Source of the DNA: Noviherbaspirillum sedimenti
GTDB lineage: Bacteria; Pseudomonadota; Gammaproteobacteria; Burkholderiales; Burkholderiaceae_D
Direction of reading: 5' to 3'
Length of the DNA stretch: 64,000 nt
Assembly (NCBI RefSeq): GCF_003590835.1
Contig: NZ_QYUQ01000002.1
Coordinates: 4,402,001 to 4,466,000 of the forward strand
The notes under the pieces are model-generated. The model searched no databases, was not told the origin of the DNA, and worked only from the letters and a program-made list of their open reading frames with translations. The translations under genes were made by a program, and so were the position numbers. This document shows positions 26,603-35,309 of the stretch, in pieces. Position 1 is the first letter of the stretch. Each line of letters starts with the position of its first letter.

Positions 26603-27400
26603 TTACGTTGCGCTGCGGTTCCTTTGAAAAAGGAACATATGCCAGACCAGGCTATAGGCGATCAACAGCAGGCCGAAGCTTGAGATGGCGGTAACCACCG
26701 CTTCACGCACGACATCCTGCAACGCCATCGCCTCATAGGAGACGCTAAAGGCTTGCGCCGCCATGCCGGTGCCGACCAGCGGCGGTGCGGCCAGCAGGAT
26801 GCCAATGATCGTAAGGCGGTTGCGGCTGGCCAGGGTGGTGGGTGGCAATTGCTGCGGCATGGCAGCCTGCCGCAGCCAGCACCGGGTCCAATGCCACAGC
26901 AGCAAAACGCCGCCAACGGTGCTGGCATGCTGCAGCAGCTTATAAGGATAGACGTGATAGCTTCCCACGGAAAACAGGTGGGTGCTCAGGAACGGCAATA
27001 TAAAGACGCTCAAAAATCCATAATGGGTGAACGCATCCCACGCGAGATGGGTGACGATGCCGAGCAGGAGCGATAGCAAGATCCTCTGACCGGATACGGA
27101 CGGCAAGAGCGGTGCTGGCCGGGTAACGGCCAGACGCGCCGCAACCGCTGGCGGCAGCAGTTCGCACAAGGGCTTTTTCAGGAGCAGGTGAAATGCCAGG
27201 TAAAGGAGCATGCCAAGCGGCAGGCAAAACCAGAACATGCCCGCCAGGCTGTGGCTGTCGCTGCGGTCGACGTCGAAAGGCAGGAAATTCTGGAAATCCG
27301 GTGCCATGCTGCCAATGACCAGCGCCGACAGCACGACATGGCGGCGCAGTGCCCAGTGCAGGGGAATGACGGCGGCCGGATGGGCAAAGGTGAATGGCAT
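26603..27400 (-). CDS. DUF4184 family membrane protein
   Basis: A 265-residue polytopic protein beginning [14 protein letters not shown], the conserved start of the DUF4184 family. It is followed by [10 protein letters not shown] and, further on, [15 protein letters not shown]; the paired D and H residues recall the metal-dependent membrane hydrolase YdjM/phospholipase C-like fold. About six hydrophobic segments are present. Function is unknown in the family. It is divergent from minC with a 186-base region between. Confidence 0.8.
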   Translation of the reverse strand: MPFTFAHPAAVIPLHWALRRHVVLSALVIGSMAPDFQNFLPFDVDRSDSHSLAGMFWFCLPLGMLLYLAFHLLLKKPLCELLPPAVAARLAVTRPAPLLPSVSGQRILLSLLLGIVTHLAWDAFTHYGFLSVFILPFLSTHLFSVGSYHVYPYKLLQHASTVGGVLLLWHWTRCWLRQAAMPQQLPPTTLASRNRLTIIGILLAAPPLVGTGMAAQAFSVSYEAMALQDVVREAVVTAISSFGLLLIAYSLVWHMFLFQRNRSAT

Positions 27401-27477
27401 GCAGGAAAAATCGATACAAAACGGGCATTATCCTTGAAAACGCCGTGTGGACGGAATCGCGACAGCAAGGAGTTTTC

Positions 27478-27507
27478 TTGCCCAATTGCGAAACTTGTCC
27501 CTATACT
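27478..27507 (+). promoter_or_regulatory. Sigma-70 type promoter of minC
   Basis: TTGCCC (27478-27483) and TATACT (27502-27507), separated by 18 bases, lie 80 bases before the minC start. The -10 is a near-perfect match. Confidence 0.5.
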
Positions 27508-27586
27508 TGCCAGCCGCACTTCTATTGTGTTTTGTCAGTATTCGCCGCCACGCTATCGCATTTTCCGTTTTTTGAGTCTCGTTTTC

Positions 27587-28348
27587 ATGTCAAAAATTCA
27601 ATCTCGCAAGCCCGTCGAAATCAAGATTTCCACTGTTGTGGCAGTCTCGGTCATCCTGCATGAAATCGAACTACCCTTGCTGAGCCAGGCGATGGACGAG
27701 ATGACAGGGGGCGCCGCCGATTATTTCGACGATGAGTTTGCCGTCATCGATGTCGGTGCCATTGACCTGAGCGGCAAGTTGGTGGACTGGCCGGCGCTGG
27801 TGGTCTTGCTGAAGTCCTATCGCCTGAACCCGGTGGCCGTCCGTAACGCTGCGCCCGAGTTGGCGCCGGAGATCATTGCCGCCGGCCTGAGCCTGGATGT
27901 GCTGGCGCCCGCGCCGCGGACGGCGGAGCCGGATGTCACGCCGCCGCCCGTAGAGCCGGTGGCCACGGCGGCGCCGGCCGCTGTTACCGTGCCGGCCGCA
28001 CCGCCGGCTGCGCATACCCTGATCATCGACACTCCGGTGCGCGCCGGCCAGCGCGTCTATGCGCGTGGCGCCGACCTGGTGGTGACGGCGATCGTCAATG
28101 CCGGCGCCGAGCTGATTGCCGACGGCAGCATCCACGTCTATGCCCCGCTGCGCGGACGCGCGCTGGCCGGTGCTTCCGGTAATACCGCCGCGCGCATCTT
28201 TGCATTGAACATGGAAGCCGAGCTGGTTTCGATCGCCGGCATCTATAGCACCTTCGAGAATGGTTTCGCCGCCAATGTCTTCCACCATCCGGTGCAAGTG
28301 CGGCTGGAAGGCGACAAGATCGAACTGGTGCCGGTCAATCCGAATTAA
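27587..28348 (+). CDS. minC: Septum site-determining protein MinC
   Basis: A 253-residue inhibitor of FtsZ polymerisation. The N-terminal domain (1-105) blocks FtsZ and contains the [16 protein letters not shown] start. A Pro/Ala/Val-rich linker (about 110-148) follows. The C-terminal beta-helix domain (about 150-245), which binds MinD and dimerises, carries [39 protein letters not shown] and IAGIY. The ATG at 27587 replaces a much longer open frame that begins inside the divergent DUF4184 gene. It lies 141 bases before minD; that gap holds a repeat element (28401-28469). Confidence 0.96.
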   Translation: MSKIQSRKPVEIKISTVVAVSVILHEIELPLLSQAMDEMTGGAADYFDDEFAVIDVGAIDLSGKLVDWPALVVLLKSYRLNPVAVRNAAPELAPEIIAAGLSLDVLAPAPRTAEPDVTPPPVEPVATAAPAAVTVPAAPPAAHTLIIDTPVRAGQRVYARGADLVVTAIVNAGAELIADGSIHVYAPLRGRALAGASGNTAARIFALNMEAELVSIAGIYSTFENGFAANVFHHPVQVRLEGDKIELVPVNPN

Positions 28349-28400
28349 AATTGCAATTTATTAATCATTTGGCGACGGCAAATTGTTTTTACCTTGCCTT

Positions 28401-28469
28401 GATCAGTTGAGGACAGAGTACCGCTTCGCTTAATTCTGTCTCGCAAGGAAAAATACGCTTTCCCGCAAT
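28401..28469 (-). repeat. GGGACAG repeat element, copy 1 (inverted)
   Basis: One copy, on the minus strand, of a 69-bp element also found at 38191, 47791 and 49262. It has two GGGACAG-like boxes and a core in which GACAGAGT is followed after about 13 bases by ACTCTGTC, so it can form a hairpin. In this copy the left arm reads GACAGAAT. It fills most of the gap between minC and minD. Confidence 0.8.
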
Positions 28470-28489
28470 ATTTATAAAAGGAGCTTTTC

Positions 28490-29305
28490 GTGGCAAAGAT
28501 TATCGTGGTGACATCGGGCAAGGGGGGCGTCGGCAAGACCACCTCGAGCGCCAGCTTTTCTTCCGGCCTGGCTCTGCGCGGCCACAAGACCGCCGTGCTG
28601 GACTTCGACGTCGGCTTGCGCAACCTCGACCTGATCATGGGCTGCGAGCGTCGCGTGGTGTATGACATGGTCAATGTCCTCAACAATGAAGCCACGCTGA
28701 ACCAGGCGCTGATCAAGGACAAGCACTGCGAAAACCTGTTTGTGCTGCCGGCGTCCCAAACCCGTGACAAGGATGCCTTGACCGAGGAAGGCGTCGAGCG
28801 CGTCCTCAACGACCTGGTGGCGATGGGCTTCGAATATATCGTCTGCGATTCGCCCGCCGGCATCGAGCGCGGCGCGGTGATGGCGCTGACCTTCGCCGAC
28901 GAAGCCGTGGTGGTGACCAATCCGGAAGTGTCGTCGGTGCGCGATTCCGACCGCATTCTCGGCATCATCCAGGCCAAGTCGCGCCGCGCCCGCAACGGCG
29001 GCGAACCGGTCAAGGAACACCTGCTGATCACCCGCTATGTGCCCAAGCGCGTCGAGGCAGGGGAAATGCTGTCATACACCGACGTCCAGGAAATCCTGCG
29101 CATTCCGCTGCTGGGCATCATCCCGGAATCGGAATCGGTGCTGCATGCCTCCAACCAGGGCAACCCGGCGATCCACATCGCTGGCAGCGATGTGGCGCTA
29201 GCCTATCAGGACGTGGTGGCGCGCTTCCTCGGCGAGGAAGTGCCGCTGCGCTTTGCCGATTATGAGAAGCCTGGCCTGCTCAAGCGTATTTTCGGAGGCA
29301 AGTGA
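28490..29305 (+). CDS. minD: Septum site-determining ATPase MinD
   Basis: A 271-residue ParA-superfamily ATPase that recruits MinC to the membrane and oscillates with MinE. The deviant Walker A is KGGVGKTT (11-18), followed by [15 protein letters not shown]. The C-terminal amphipathic membrane-targeting helix is [16 protein letters not shown] stands 7 bases before the GTG start codon at 28490. It is followed by minE after one base. Confidence 0.98.
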   Translation: MAKIIVVTSGKGGVGKTTSSASFSSGLALRGHKTAVLDFDVGLRNLDLIMGCERRVVYDMVNVLNNEATLNQALIKDKHCENLFVLPASQTRDKDALTEEGVERVLNDLVAMGFEYIVCDSPAGIERGAVMALTFADEAVVVTNPEVSSVRDSDRILGIIQAKSRRARNGGEPVKEHLLITRYVPKRVEAGEMLSYTDVQEILRIPLLGIIPESESVLHASNQGNPAIHIAGSDVALAYQDVVARFLGEEVPLRFADYEKPGLLKRIFGGK

Positions 29306-29306
29306 C

Positions 29307-29570
29307 ATGGCGCTCCTTTCCTTCCTGTTCAATACCAAGCCAAAATCGGCCGCTGCCGCCAAGGAAAGGCTGCAGATCATCATCGCGCATGAGCGCAATG
29401 ACCGCGATGCCCCGGATTTCCTGCCAGCGTTGCGGCAGGAATTGATTGCGGTGATTTCCAAGTACACCAAGGTCAGCCATGAGGACATCAAGATCTCGCT
29501 GGATCGCCAGGGTAATCTGGAAGTGCTGGATGTGAATGTAATATTGCCTGACGCAGTGTCGGCCAGGTAA
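29307..29570 (+). CDS. minE: Cell division topological specificity factor MinE
   Basis: An 87-residue protein with the membrane-binding N-terminus (MALLSFLF), the anti-MinCD region [13 protein letters not shown] and the dimerisation domain (35-85). It starts one base after the minD stop with GGAGG 7 bases upstream. Length and order (minC, minD, minE) are standard for proteobacteria. Confidence 0.97.
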   Translation: MALLSFLFNTKPKSAAAAKERLQIIIAHERNDRDAPDFLPALRQELIAVISKYTKVSHEDIKISLDRQGNLEVLDVNVILPDAVSAR

Positions 29571-29583
29571 TTCGGCCTTGCCG

Positions 29584-29618
29584 TGACGCATGCCTGCCTC
29601 TCAAGCCTGCATGCGTCA
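29584..29618. terminator. 10-bp stem hairpin between convergent minE and cls
   Basis: TGACGCATGC (29584-29593) and GCATGCGTCA (29609-29618) are perfect inverted arms around a 15-base loop. They start 13 bases after the minE stop and include the cls stop codon. No T-run on either strand, so this is a factor-dependent or bidirectional terminator at best. Confidence 0.4.
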
Positions 29619-30911
29619 TAGCAGCGGCGCTGCCAGCGCCAGCGTATGTTCGACAATTTTTTCCAGGAGTGGCCGGGCTTGCCATTGCGCCAGCGTGATG
29701 TGGTGCGATTGCTGCAAGTCTTGCCGGAAAATGGCGATTTGCTGCTGCGCAAAATCTTCATTATAGATATTCAGGTTGGCTTCGTCATTGAGCCTGAACG
29801 AGCGGTCGTCGAAATTGGTGGAGCCGACCGATACCAGCAATTCATCCACGATCATTACCTTGCAGTGGAACATGGTCGGTTGGTACTCAAAAATTTCCAC
29901 GCCCGCCTCCAGCAGCTTGCCCCATTGTCCGCGTGAGGCGCGGCGCACGATATCGGTATCGATGTGTTTTCCTGGTGTAATGATCTGCACTTTGACGCCG
30001 CGCCCGACGGCATCGATCAGCGCCTGCAGTACCAGTTCGTCCGGGACGAAATAAGAGCTCGACAGATAAATTGATTTTTTGGCTGCGGTAATCGCCAGCA
30101 GGTACATCAGCTCCATGCTTTCGCTGCCACCGGACGGTGAGCTGGAAAACATTTGCGCCGCACTGTCGCCCGCCGGCTGCTGCATCGGGAAATAGTCGGC
30201 GCCGTGCAATACCTTGCCAGTGGTTTGCATCCAGTTGTCCATGACGACCGCCTGCATCTGCGTCACCACCGGCCCTTCGACGCGAAAGTGCGAATCGCGC
30301 CAGTGATCGGGGTCCTGCGCATTGCCAGTCCATTTGTCGGCAATGCCGACGCCGCCGGTAAAGCCGATGGCGCCGTCCACCACCAGCAGCTTGCGATGGG
30401 TGCGGTTATTGATGCGGCTGATGTTATACCAGCGCAGCGGCCGGTATTTCAGCACTTCCACGCCTGCCTGCCGCATCTCGTCGATTTGCGCATCTTCCAT
30501 CTTGCTGCTGCCGACCCAGTCCAGCAGCACATGCACCTTGACGCCGGCGCGGGCACGCTCGGCCAGCGCATCGGCAAATTGCCGGCCAATGTCGCCGGAC
30601 CAGTAAATATAGGTTTCGAAGGTAATGGTTTGCTTTGCGGCGCGAATCGCTTCCAGCATCGCAGGGAAAATCCCATCGCCATTGACAAGCACTTCCACGC
30701 GGTTGCCTGGCACGATGGTCGGCCCCAGCATGACGCCCATCGTGCGCTGGAACTGCGGGTCATGCACCGTATACAGATGTGGAATGTCGCGCCGTATCTT
30801 CTTTTCACCCAGCGTGAAATTCGTCACGATGAACATGACGATCAACGTGGCAAGGACGCTGGCAAGGATAAGGAACATTTTGCTTTTGGCGGAACGCTGC
30901 TGCCACGTCAT
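29616..30911 (-). CDS. Cardiolipin synthase-type phospholipase D family protein
   Basis: A 431-residue membrane enzyme with one N-terminal transmembrane segment (about 10-32) and two HKD motifs: HRKLLVVD (His 172, Lys 174, Asp 179) and HCKVMIVD (His 349, Lys 351, Asp 356). These define the bacterial ClsA/ClsB-type phosphatidyltransferases, which join two phosphatidylglycerol molecules or transfer from phosphatidylethanolamine. A Cls subtype is not assigned. The open frame runs upstream through part of the rnpB promoter region, but Met 30911 fits the conserved start better. No strong ribosome-binding site is visible. Confidence 0.88.
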   Translation of the reverse strand: MTWQQRSAKSKMFLILASVLATLIVMFIVTNFTLGEKKIRRDIPHLYTVHDPQFQRTMGVMLGPTIVPGNRVEVLVNGDGIFPAMLEAIRAAKQTITFETYIYWSGDIGRQFADALAERARAGVKVHVLLDWVGSSKMEDAQIDEMRQAGVEVLKYRPLRWYNISRINNRTHRKLLVVDGAIGFTGGVGIADKWTGNAQDPDHWRDSHFRVEGPVVTQMQAVVMDNWMQTTGKVLHGADYFPMQQPAGDSAAQMFSSSPSGGSESMELMYLLAITAAKKSIYLSSSYFVPDELVLQALIDAVGRGVKVQIITPGKHIDTDIVRRASRGQWGKLLEAGVEIFEYQPTMFHCKVMIVDELLVSVGSTNFDDRSFRLNDEANLNIYNEDFAQQQIAIFRQDLQQSHHITLAQWQARPLLEKIVEHTLALAAPLL

Positions 30912-30988
30912 GATGGAGTGCCTGCTGAATGCCTCCCCGCACACTATCCCAGGACAAGCCTGACAAGGTTGGCATGTATCAATTGCGG

Positions 30989-30994
30989 TACAAT
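30989..30994 (+). promoter_or_regulatory. -10 element of rnpB
   Basis: TACAAT lies 7 bases before the mature 5' end of the RNase P RNA. No good -35 with normal spacing was found; TTGGCA (30969-30974) is too close. Confidence 0.4.
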
Positions 30995-31000
30995 CACGCC

Positions 31001-31350
31001 TGAAGCAAGCCAGACAGCCGCTGGCCGGCGGCATTCATGTCGCTGGCGGGAGGAAGGTCCGGACTCCACAGAGCAGGGTGACGGTTAACGGCCGTCCGCT
31101 GAAAGCCGCAAGCCTTTGGCTTCGGTATAAGGCGAGGAACAGGGCCACAGAGACGAGCGTATTCAGTTACGGTGAAACGCGGTAACCTCCACCTGGAGCA
31201 ATTCCAAATAGGCACGCGTTGATGTTGCTCGCGGAGCGTGCGGGTAGGAAGCTTGAGCCGTGGAGTAATTCACGGCCTAGAGGAATGGCTGTCATAGCCG
31301 GCGGGGCAACTCGTCGGCCGTAACAGAATCCGGCCTATCGGCTTGCTTCA
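31001..31350 (+). ncRNA. rnpB: RNase P RNA, bacterial class A
   Basis: The catalytic RNA that matures tRNA 5' ends. The ends pair perfectly as helix P1 (TGAAGCAAGCC with GGCTTGCTTCA). The conserved GAGGAAGGTCCGGACTCC and ACAGAATCCGGCCTA blocks of the P4 core are present near the 5' and 3' ends, as is the ACAGAGACGAGC-like segment between. A TTTTT run starts directly after position 350 of the helix and acts as the terminator. The total of about 350 nt is usual for betaproteobacteria. The dense helices explain several antisense open frames here, none of which is a gene. Confidence 0.96.
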
Positions 31351-31506
31351 TTTTTGCCGTGCGTCATGTCATCAGCACGCGTCGACACCAGGTTCCCCCT
31401 TCTTTTTCTTCCGACATACATTTCCATTGGGAACCTGATTTCAGTTACGCGGTCTCAAGCGACGCAGAACAAGCGACACAATGCTTACGGACTGAGCGCC
31501 TCGGAA

Positions 31507-31525
31507 CGCCTGCGCAGGCGTTTTT
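31507..31525 (+). terminator. Palindrome followed by T-run in the rnpB-mraZ gap
   Basis: CGCCTGCGCAGGCG (31507-31520) is a 14-bp perfect palindrome followed by TTTTT. It may be a rightward intrinsic terminator that isolates mraZ from upstream transcription. The gap 31351-31861 otherwise has no gene; its second half is AT-rich promoter sequence. Confidence 0.45.
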
Positions 31526-31723
31526 GCAGATTATTTCCCTTCGGAATTTCTCCCATTAGAGTTGTTGTAATTATAAACACATGTGTTTATCTGAGAGCCT
31601 ACTTTCATAGTTCTCGATAAGTACTTCATTTTTCTAGAAAAATCTCTAAAGATGCAATTCAAGGAAGTACGCTAAGTGTTTGACTGGAAAGAAAAAAAGT
31701 TCATTTCGTGTCCTGAATATTAC

Positions 31724-31752
31724 TTGACCGCAAAAATTCCATCCTCTAAAGT
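31724..31752 (+). promoter_or_regulatory. Sigma-70 type promoter of the dcw cluster
   Basis: TTGACC (31724-31729) and TAAAGT (31747-31752) with a 17-base spacer lie about 110 bases before mraZ. The MraZ operator array starts directly at the -10 element. Confidence 0.55.
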
Positions 31753-31785
31753 GGGTGCAAGTGTCAAAAAGTGTATTTTTGTGGG
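31751..31785 (+). promoter_or_regulatory. MraZ operator array (four 10-bp-phased GTG boxes)
   Basis: GTGGG, GTGTC, GTGTA and GTGGG begin at 31751, 31761, 31771 and 31781, exactly 10 bases apart. Characterised MraZ proteins bind direct repeats of TGGG-like boxes with this 10-bp period upstream of mraZ, and repress the cluster. The array overlaps the -10 element and the likely start site, which fits repression. The two inner boxes are weaker. Confidence 0.6.
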
Positions 31786-31861
31786 GGGGCATTTCGCTCC
31801 ATAGCGCGCCGCAAAATACTTTCCAGTTTCGCAGTAACAACAAAAAGTGAGGGTTTTCTCA

Positions 31862-32290
31862 GTGTTCCAGGGTGCGTCAGCCTTGAATCTCGATGCCAAG
31901 GGCCGGATGTCGATTCCGGCCCGGCATCGTGACGTCCTGTCGCTGCAATGCGAGGGCCGCATCACCCTGACCAAGCACCCGCATGGCTGCCTGCTGCTGT
32001 TTCCGCGTCCGGTATGGGAGCAGCACCGCGAACAGATCGCCGGCTGGCCGATGTCGGCGCGCGCCTGGCAACGCATTTTCCTGGGTAATGCCTCCGATGT
32101 CGAAATGGATACTGCCGGTCGCATCCTGATCGCGCCCGAATTGCGCAGCGCCGCCGGTTTGTCGCGCGACGTCATGGTGCTGGGGATGGGGAGCCACTTC
32201 GAGGTCTGGGATGCGGCCAAGCTGGCCGAAAGCGAGGCCGAGGCGATTGCCAAGGGCATGCCTGACGTGTTGAATGATTTTTCCTTCTAG
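31862..32290 (+). CDS. mraZ: Transcriptional regulator MraZ
   Basis: A 142-residue DNA-binding protein that represses its own cluster. It has two AbrB-like halves with [13 protein letters not shown] near the start and [13 protein letters not shown] in the second half. GTG 31862 is the start: GAGGG stands 8 bases upstream and the product begins with [14 protein letters not shown], matching the usual MraZ N-terminus. A further GTG at 31847 would add five residues of no known use. It is the first gene of the dcw cluster, 6 bases before rsmH. Confidence 0.94.
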   Translation: MFQGASALNLDAKGRMSIPARHRDVLSLQCEGRITLTKHPHGCLLLFPRPVWEQHREQIAGWPMSARAWQRIFLGNASDVEMDTAGRILIAPELRSAAGLSRDVMVLGMGSHFEVWDAAKLAESEAEAIAKGMPDVLNDFSF

Positions 32291-32296
32291 CCCGCG

Positions 32297-33265
32297 ATGA
32301 CTTCTGATCAAGCGGTGCCAGAGTTCCAGCACCGTACAGTGTTGCTGGAAGAAGCAGTGGATGCACTGGATATTGCCGGCGCGCGCGCTGATGGCTGGTA
32401 TGTGGACGGTACTTTCGGACGCGGCGGCCATAGTCGCCTGATCCTCGAGCGGCTCGCCCCGGCAGGGCGCTTGCTGGCATTTGACAAGGATTTGCAGGCG
32501 ATCGCGGCGGCGCAATCGATCGCCGATCCGCGCTTTGGGGTGGTGCATGGCAGTTTCGCCGGCATGCACGAAGCGCTGGCGCAACGCGGCGTGTTGCAGG
32601 TGCAAGGGGTGTTGCTGGACCTGGGTATCTCCTCGCCGCAAGTCGATGATGCGGCGCGGGGTTTCAGTTTTCGCGGTGATGGTCCGCTCGACATGCGCAT
32701 GGATACCACGCGCGGCATGTCGGCGGCAGAGTGGCTGGCCACCGAAGACGAACGAATTATCGAGAAAGTGATACGGGATTATGGGGAAGAACGGTTTGCT
32801 TTTCAGATTGCAAAGGCGATTGCTGCTCGCCGGGCAATCGAGCCAATTTCAGGCACACGACAGCTTGCCGAGATCGTGGCACACGCCGTCAAAACCCGCG
32901 AGAAGGGCAAGGACCCGGCAACTCGCACCTTTCAGGCTATCCGGATTTTCATCAATAAAGAGCTTGAAGAACTCGAAATAGGACTGGAGCAGGCGTTCCA
33001 GCTGTTGGCGCCGGGGGGGAGAATGGCTGTGATCAGCTTTCATTCGCTGGAGGATCGCATCGTCAAACAGTTCATGGCCGGCAAGGCACGACTGCCGCAG
33101 CCCGACCGCCGCCTGCCGATTCGCGCCGTCGATTTGCCGCAGCCGCTATTGAAACTGCTGGGCAAAGCGAAACCTTCCGACGCCGAGATTGCCGCCAATC
33201 CACGTGCGCGTTCTGCCGTGCTGCGCGTGGCGGAACGCCTGTCGCCTGCCGGGGAGCGCGCATGA
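32297..33265 (+). CDS. rsmH: 16S rRNA m4C1402 methyltransferase RsmH
   Basis: A 322-residue SAM-dependent methyltransferase (formerly MraW). The SAM-binding motif is [15 protein letters not shown] near residue 36; [19 protein letters not shown] and the late [14 protein letters not shown] are family hallmarks. It modifies C1402 of 16S rRNA at the ribosomal P site. It follows mraZ by 6 bases and overlaps ftsL by 4 bases, so translation is coupled. Confidence 0.98.
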   Translation: MTSDQAVPEFQHRTVLLEEAVDALDIAGARADGWYVDGTFGRGGHSRLILERLAPAGRLLAFDKDLQAIAAAQSIADPRFGVVHGSFAGMHEALAQRGVLQVQGVLLDLGISSPQVDDAARGFSFRGDGPLDMRMDTTRGMSAAEWLATEDERIIEKVIRDYGEERFAFQIAKAIAARRAIEPISGTRQLAEIVAHAVKTREKGKDPATRTFQAIRIFINKELEELEIGLEQAFQLLAPGGRMAVISFHSLEDRIVKQFMAGKARLPQPDRRLPIRAVDLPQPLLKLLGKAKPSDAEIAANPRARSAVLRVAERLSPAGERA

Positions 33266-33534
33266 GCGGCCGCCTGAGCCTGGGGCTGACCGTGATGCTG
33301 GTCGTGTGCGCACTGGCGCTGGTCAATGCACAGTACAAGTCGCGCCAGCTGTTCATCGAGCTGGAGCGCGCCCAAGCCGCCGCCAGGCAACTTGATATTG
33401 AATGGGCGCAGCTGCAACTGGACCAGTCGACGCTCGGCAAGCATGCCCGTATCGAAGCCAATGCCCGGCGCGACCTCGCCATGGTGGCGCTGACGCCGGC
33501 GCGCGCGCAATACCTGACGGCGGGGGCTCGGTGA
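33262..33534 (+). CDS. ftsL: Cell division protein FtsL
   Basis: A 90-residue bitopic protein with one membrane segment (residues 4-22) and a coiled-coil periplasmic part ([20 protein letters not shown]). FtsL forms the FtsQLB complex that activates FtsWI. Sequence identity in this family is low; the assignment rests on position between rsmH and ftsI, length and topology. Its ATGA start overlaps the rsmH stop and its stop overlaps the ftsI GTG. Confidence 0.92.
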   Translation: MSGRLSLGLTVMLVVCALALVNAQYKSRQLFIELERAQAAARQLDIEWAQLQLDQSTLGKHARIEANARRDLAMVALTPARAQYLTAGAR

Positions 33535-35309
33535 GGCGGCCCTCGCTGCGTTCCGGTAGCGGCGCCAGGGTGGCGGCTTCCAAGGGCCTGCCTTTTTCCG
33601 CCAGTCCGGTGCTGGCGGTGAAGCTGCCGGCCTGGCGCTCACGTCTCGTGCTGTTCTTCCTGTTTGCCGCGTTTGCCGCCCTGATCGGCCGGGCGCTCTG
33701 GCTGCAGGGGATTTCCAACGAATTCCTGCAAAAGCAGGGCGCATACCGCTACGCCCGCACCCTCGAATTGCCGGCGACGCGCGGCAAGATCACCGACCGC
33801 AGTGGCCAGGTGCTGGCATCGTCGGTGCCGGTCAAGGCGATCTGGGCGATTCCCGAGGACGTCGCCGATGCGCCGCAAGACAAGCTGCGCATGCTGGCGC
33901 GCCTGCTGGAAATGAGCGAGCGCGATCTGAAAACCAAGCTTGATTCCGACCGCAGCTTCGTCTATCTCAAGCGCCAAGTCGAAATGGATATCGCCGACCA
34001 GATCGTCAAGCTCGGCATCGGCGGCATTTATACGCGCAAGGAATACAAGCGCTTCTATCCGCAGGGCGAAGTGATGGCGCATATCGTCGGCTTCACCAAT
34101 GTCGAGGATGTCGGCCAGGAAGGCATCGAACTGGCGGCGCAGAAAGACCTGGCCGGTATCACCGGTAGCCGGCGTGTCATCAAGGACCGGCTCGGGCGCA
34201 TCGTCGAGGATATCGAGGCAATCCGCGAACCACATGACGGCAAGGATCTGGCGCTGTCGGTCGACAGCAAGATCCAGTACATCGCTTTCACGCAGTTGAA
34301 GGAGGCGGTCGAGAAGTTTAGCGCCAAGGCAGCCGGCATCGTGGTGCTGGATGTGAAGACCGGCGAGGTGCTGGCACTGGCCAACATGCCGACCTATAAC
34401 CCGAACCAGCGTTCCGGCCTGACCGGTGCGCAATTGCGCAACCGCGTGCTGACCGACACCTTCGAGCCAGGCTCGTCCATGAAAGCATTTTCGGTGGCGC
34501 TGGCACTCGAACGTCGCCTGGTAACGCCGGCGACTCAGATCCAGACTGCGCCGGGACGCATGACGATCGGTTCGGCGACGATTGGCGACGCCCATGCGCA
34601 TGGCATCCTCACTGTATCGGAAGTGATCCAGAAATCCTCCAACATCGGCACTGCCAAGCTGGCGCTGCAGATGCCGGCGCAGGAAATGTGGGAAATGTTT
34701 ACCACGCTGGGCTTTGGCCAGCAGCCACGCTTTGGCTTCCCCGGCGCGGTAGCTGGCCGGGTGCGGCCCTACAAGTCCTGGCGTCCGATCGAGCAGGCCA
34801 CCATGAGCTATGGCCACGGCATGTCGGTGTCGCTGTTGCAGCTGGCGCGCTCCTATCTGGTTTTCGCCCGCGACGGCGATATCATTCCGCTGTCGTTCCA
34901 CAAGATTGCCGATATGCCCGCCAGCCAGCGCGTGTTCAGCGAAAAAACCGCGCACGAAATGCGCGCCATGCTGGAGTCCGTAACCCAGCCAGGTGGCACC
35001 GCGACCCAGGCACAGGTGCCCGGCTACCGCGTCGCCGGCAAGACTGGCACTGCGCACAAGCTGGTGAACGGCCGCTATGCCAACAAATACATCGCATCTT
35101 TCGTTGGCTTCGCACCGGTTTCTGACCCGCGCATCGTGATCGCCGTGATGGTTGACGAGCCAACTTCCAAATCCTATTACGGCGGCGCCGTTGCGGCACC
35201 CGTATTCGCAGCGGTGGCGGCAAATGCCCTGCGGTCGCTGAATGTCTCGCCGGATTCCACCGTGACCGACATTATCGTTCCGCCGGAATCGCTCAGGGAG
35301 AGCCTGTGA
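33531..35309 (+). CDS. ftsI: Septal peptidoglycan transpeptidase FtsI (PBP3)
   Basis: A 592-residue class B penicillin-binding protein. After a basic cytoplasmic part there is one membrane segment (about 38-58), then a pedestal domain (80-260), and the transpeptidase with SSMK (315-318), SSN and KTGT motifs in the right order. GTG 33531 is the start because it overlaps the ftsL stop as GTGA; earlier in-frame codons lie inside ftsL. The stop shares bases with the murE start. Confidence 0.97.
   Translation: MRRPSLRSGSGARVAASKGLPFSASPVLAVKLPAWRSRLVLFFLFAAFAALIGRALWLQGISNEFLQKQGAYRYARTLELPATRGKITDRSGQVLASSVPVKAIWAIPEDVADAPQDKLRMLARLLEMSERDLKTKLDSDRSFVYLKRQVEMDIADQIVKLGIGGIYTRKEYKRFYPQGEVMAHIVGFTNVEDVGQEGIELAAQKDLAGITGSRRVIKDRLGRIVEDIEAIREPHDGKDLALSVDSKIQYIAFTQLKEAVEKFSAKAAGIVVLDVKTGEVLALANMPTYNPNQRSGLTGAQLRNRVLTDTFEPGSSMKAFSVALALERRLVTPATQIQTAPGRMTIGSATIGDAHAHGILTVSEVIQKSSNIGTAKLALQMPAQEMWEMFTTLGFGQQPRFGFPGAVAGRVRPYKSWRPIEQATMSYGHGMSVSLLQLARSYLVFARDGDIIPLSFHKIADMPASQRVFSEKTAHEMRAMLESVTQPGGTATQAQVPGYRVAGKTGTAHKLVNGRYANKYIASFVGFAPVSDPRIVIAVMVDEPTSKSYYGGAVAAPVFAAVAANALRSLNVSPDSTVTDIIVPPESLRESL

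Noticed and set aside
30994..31215. Short open frames on both strands over 31001-31350
   Set aside because: The region is RNase P RNA with pairing ends and the conserved core; the frames are fortuitous.
31354..31620. Open frames of 66-88 codons in the rnpB-mraZ gap
   Set aside because: No ribosome-binding site, irregular composition and no family likeness.
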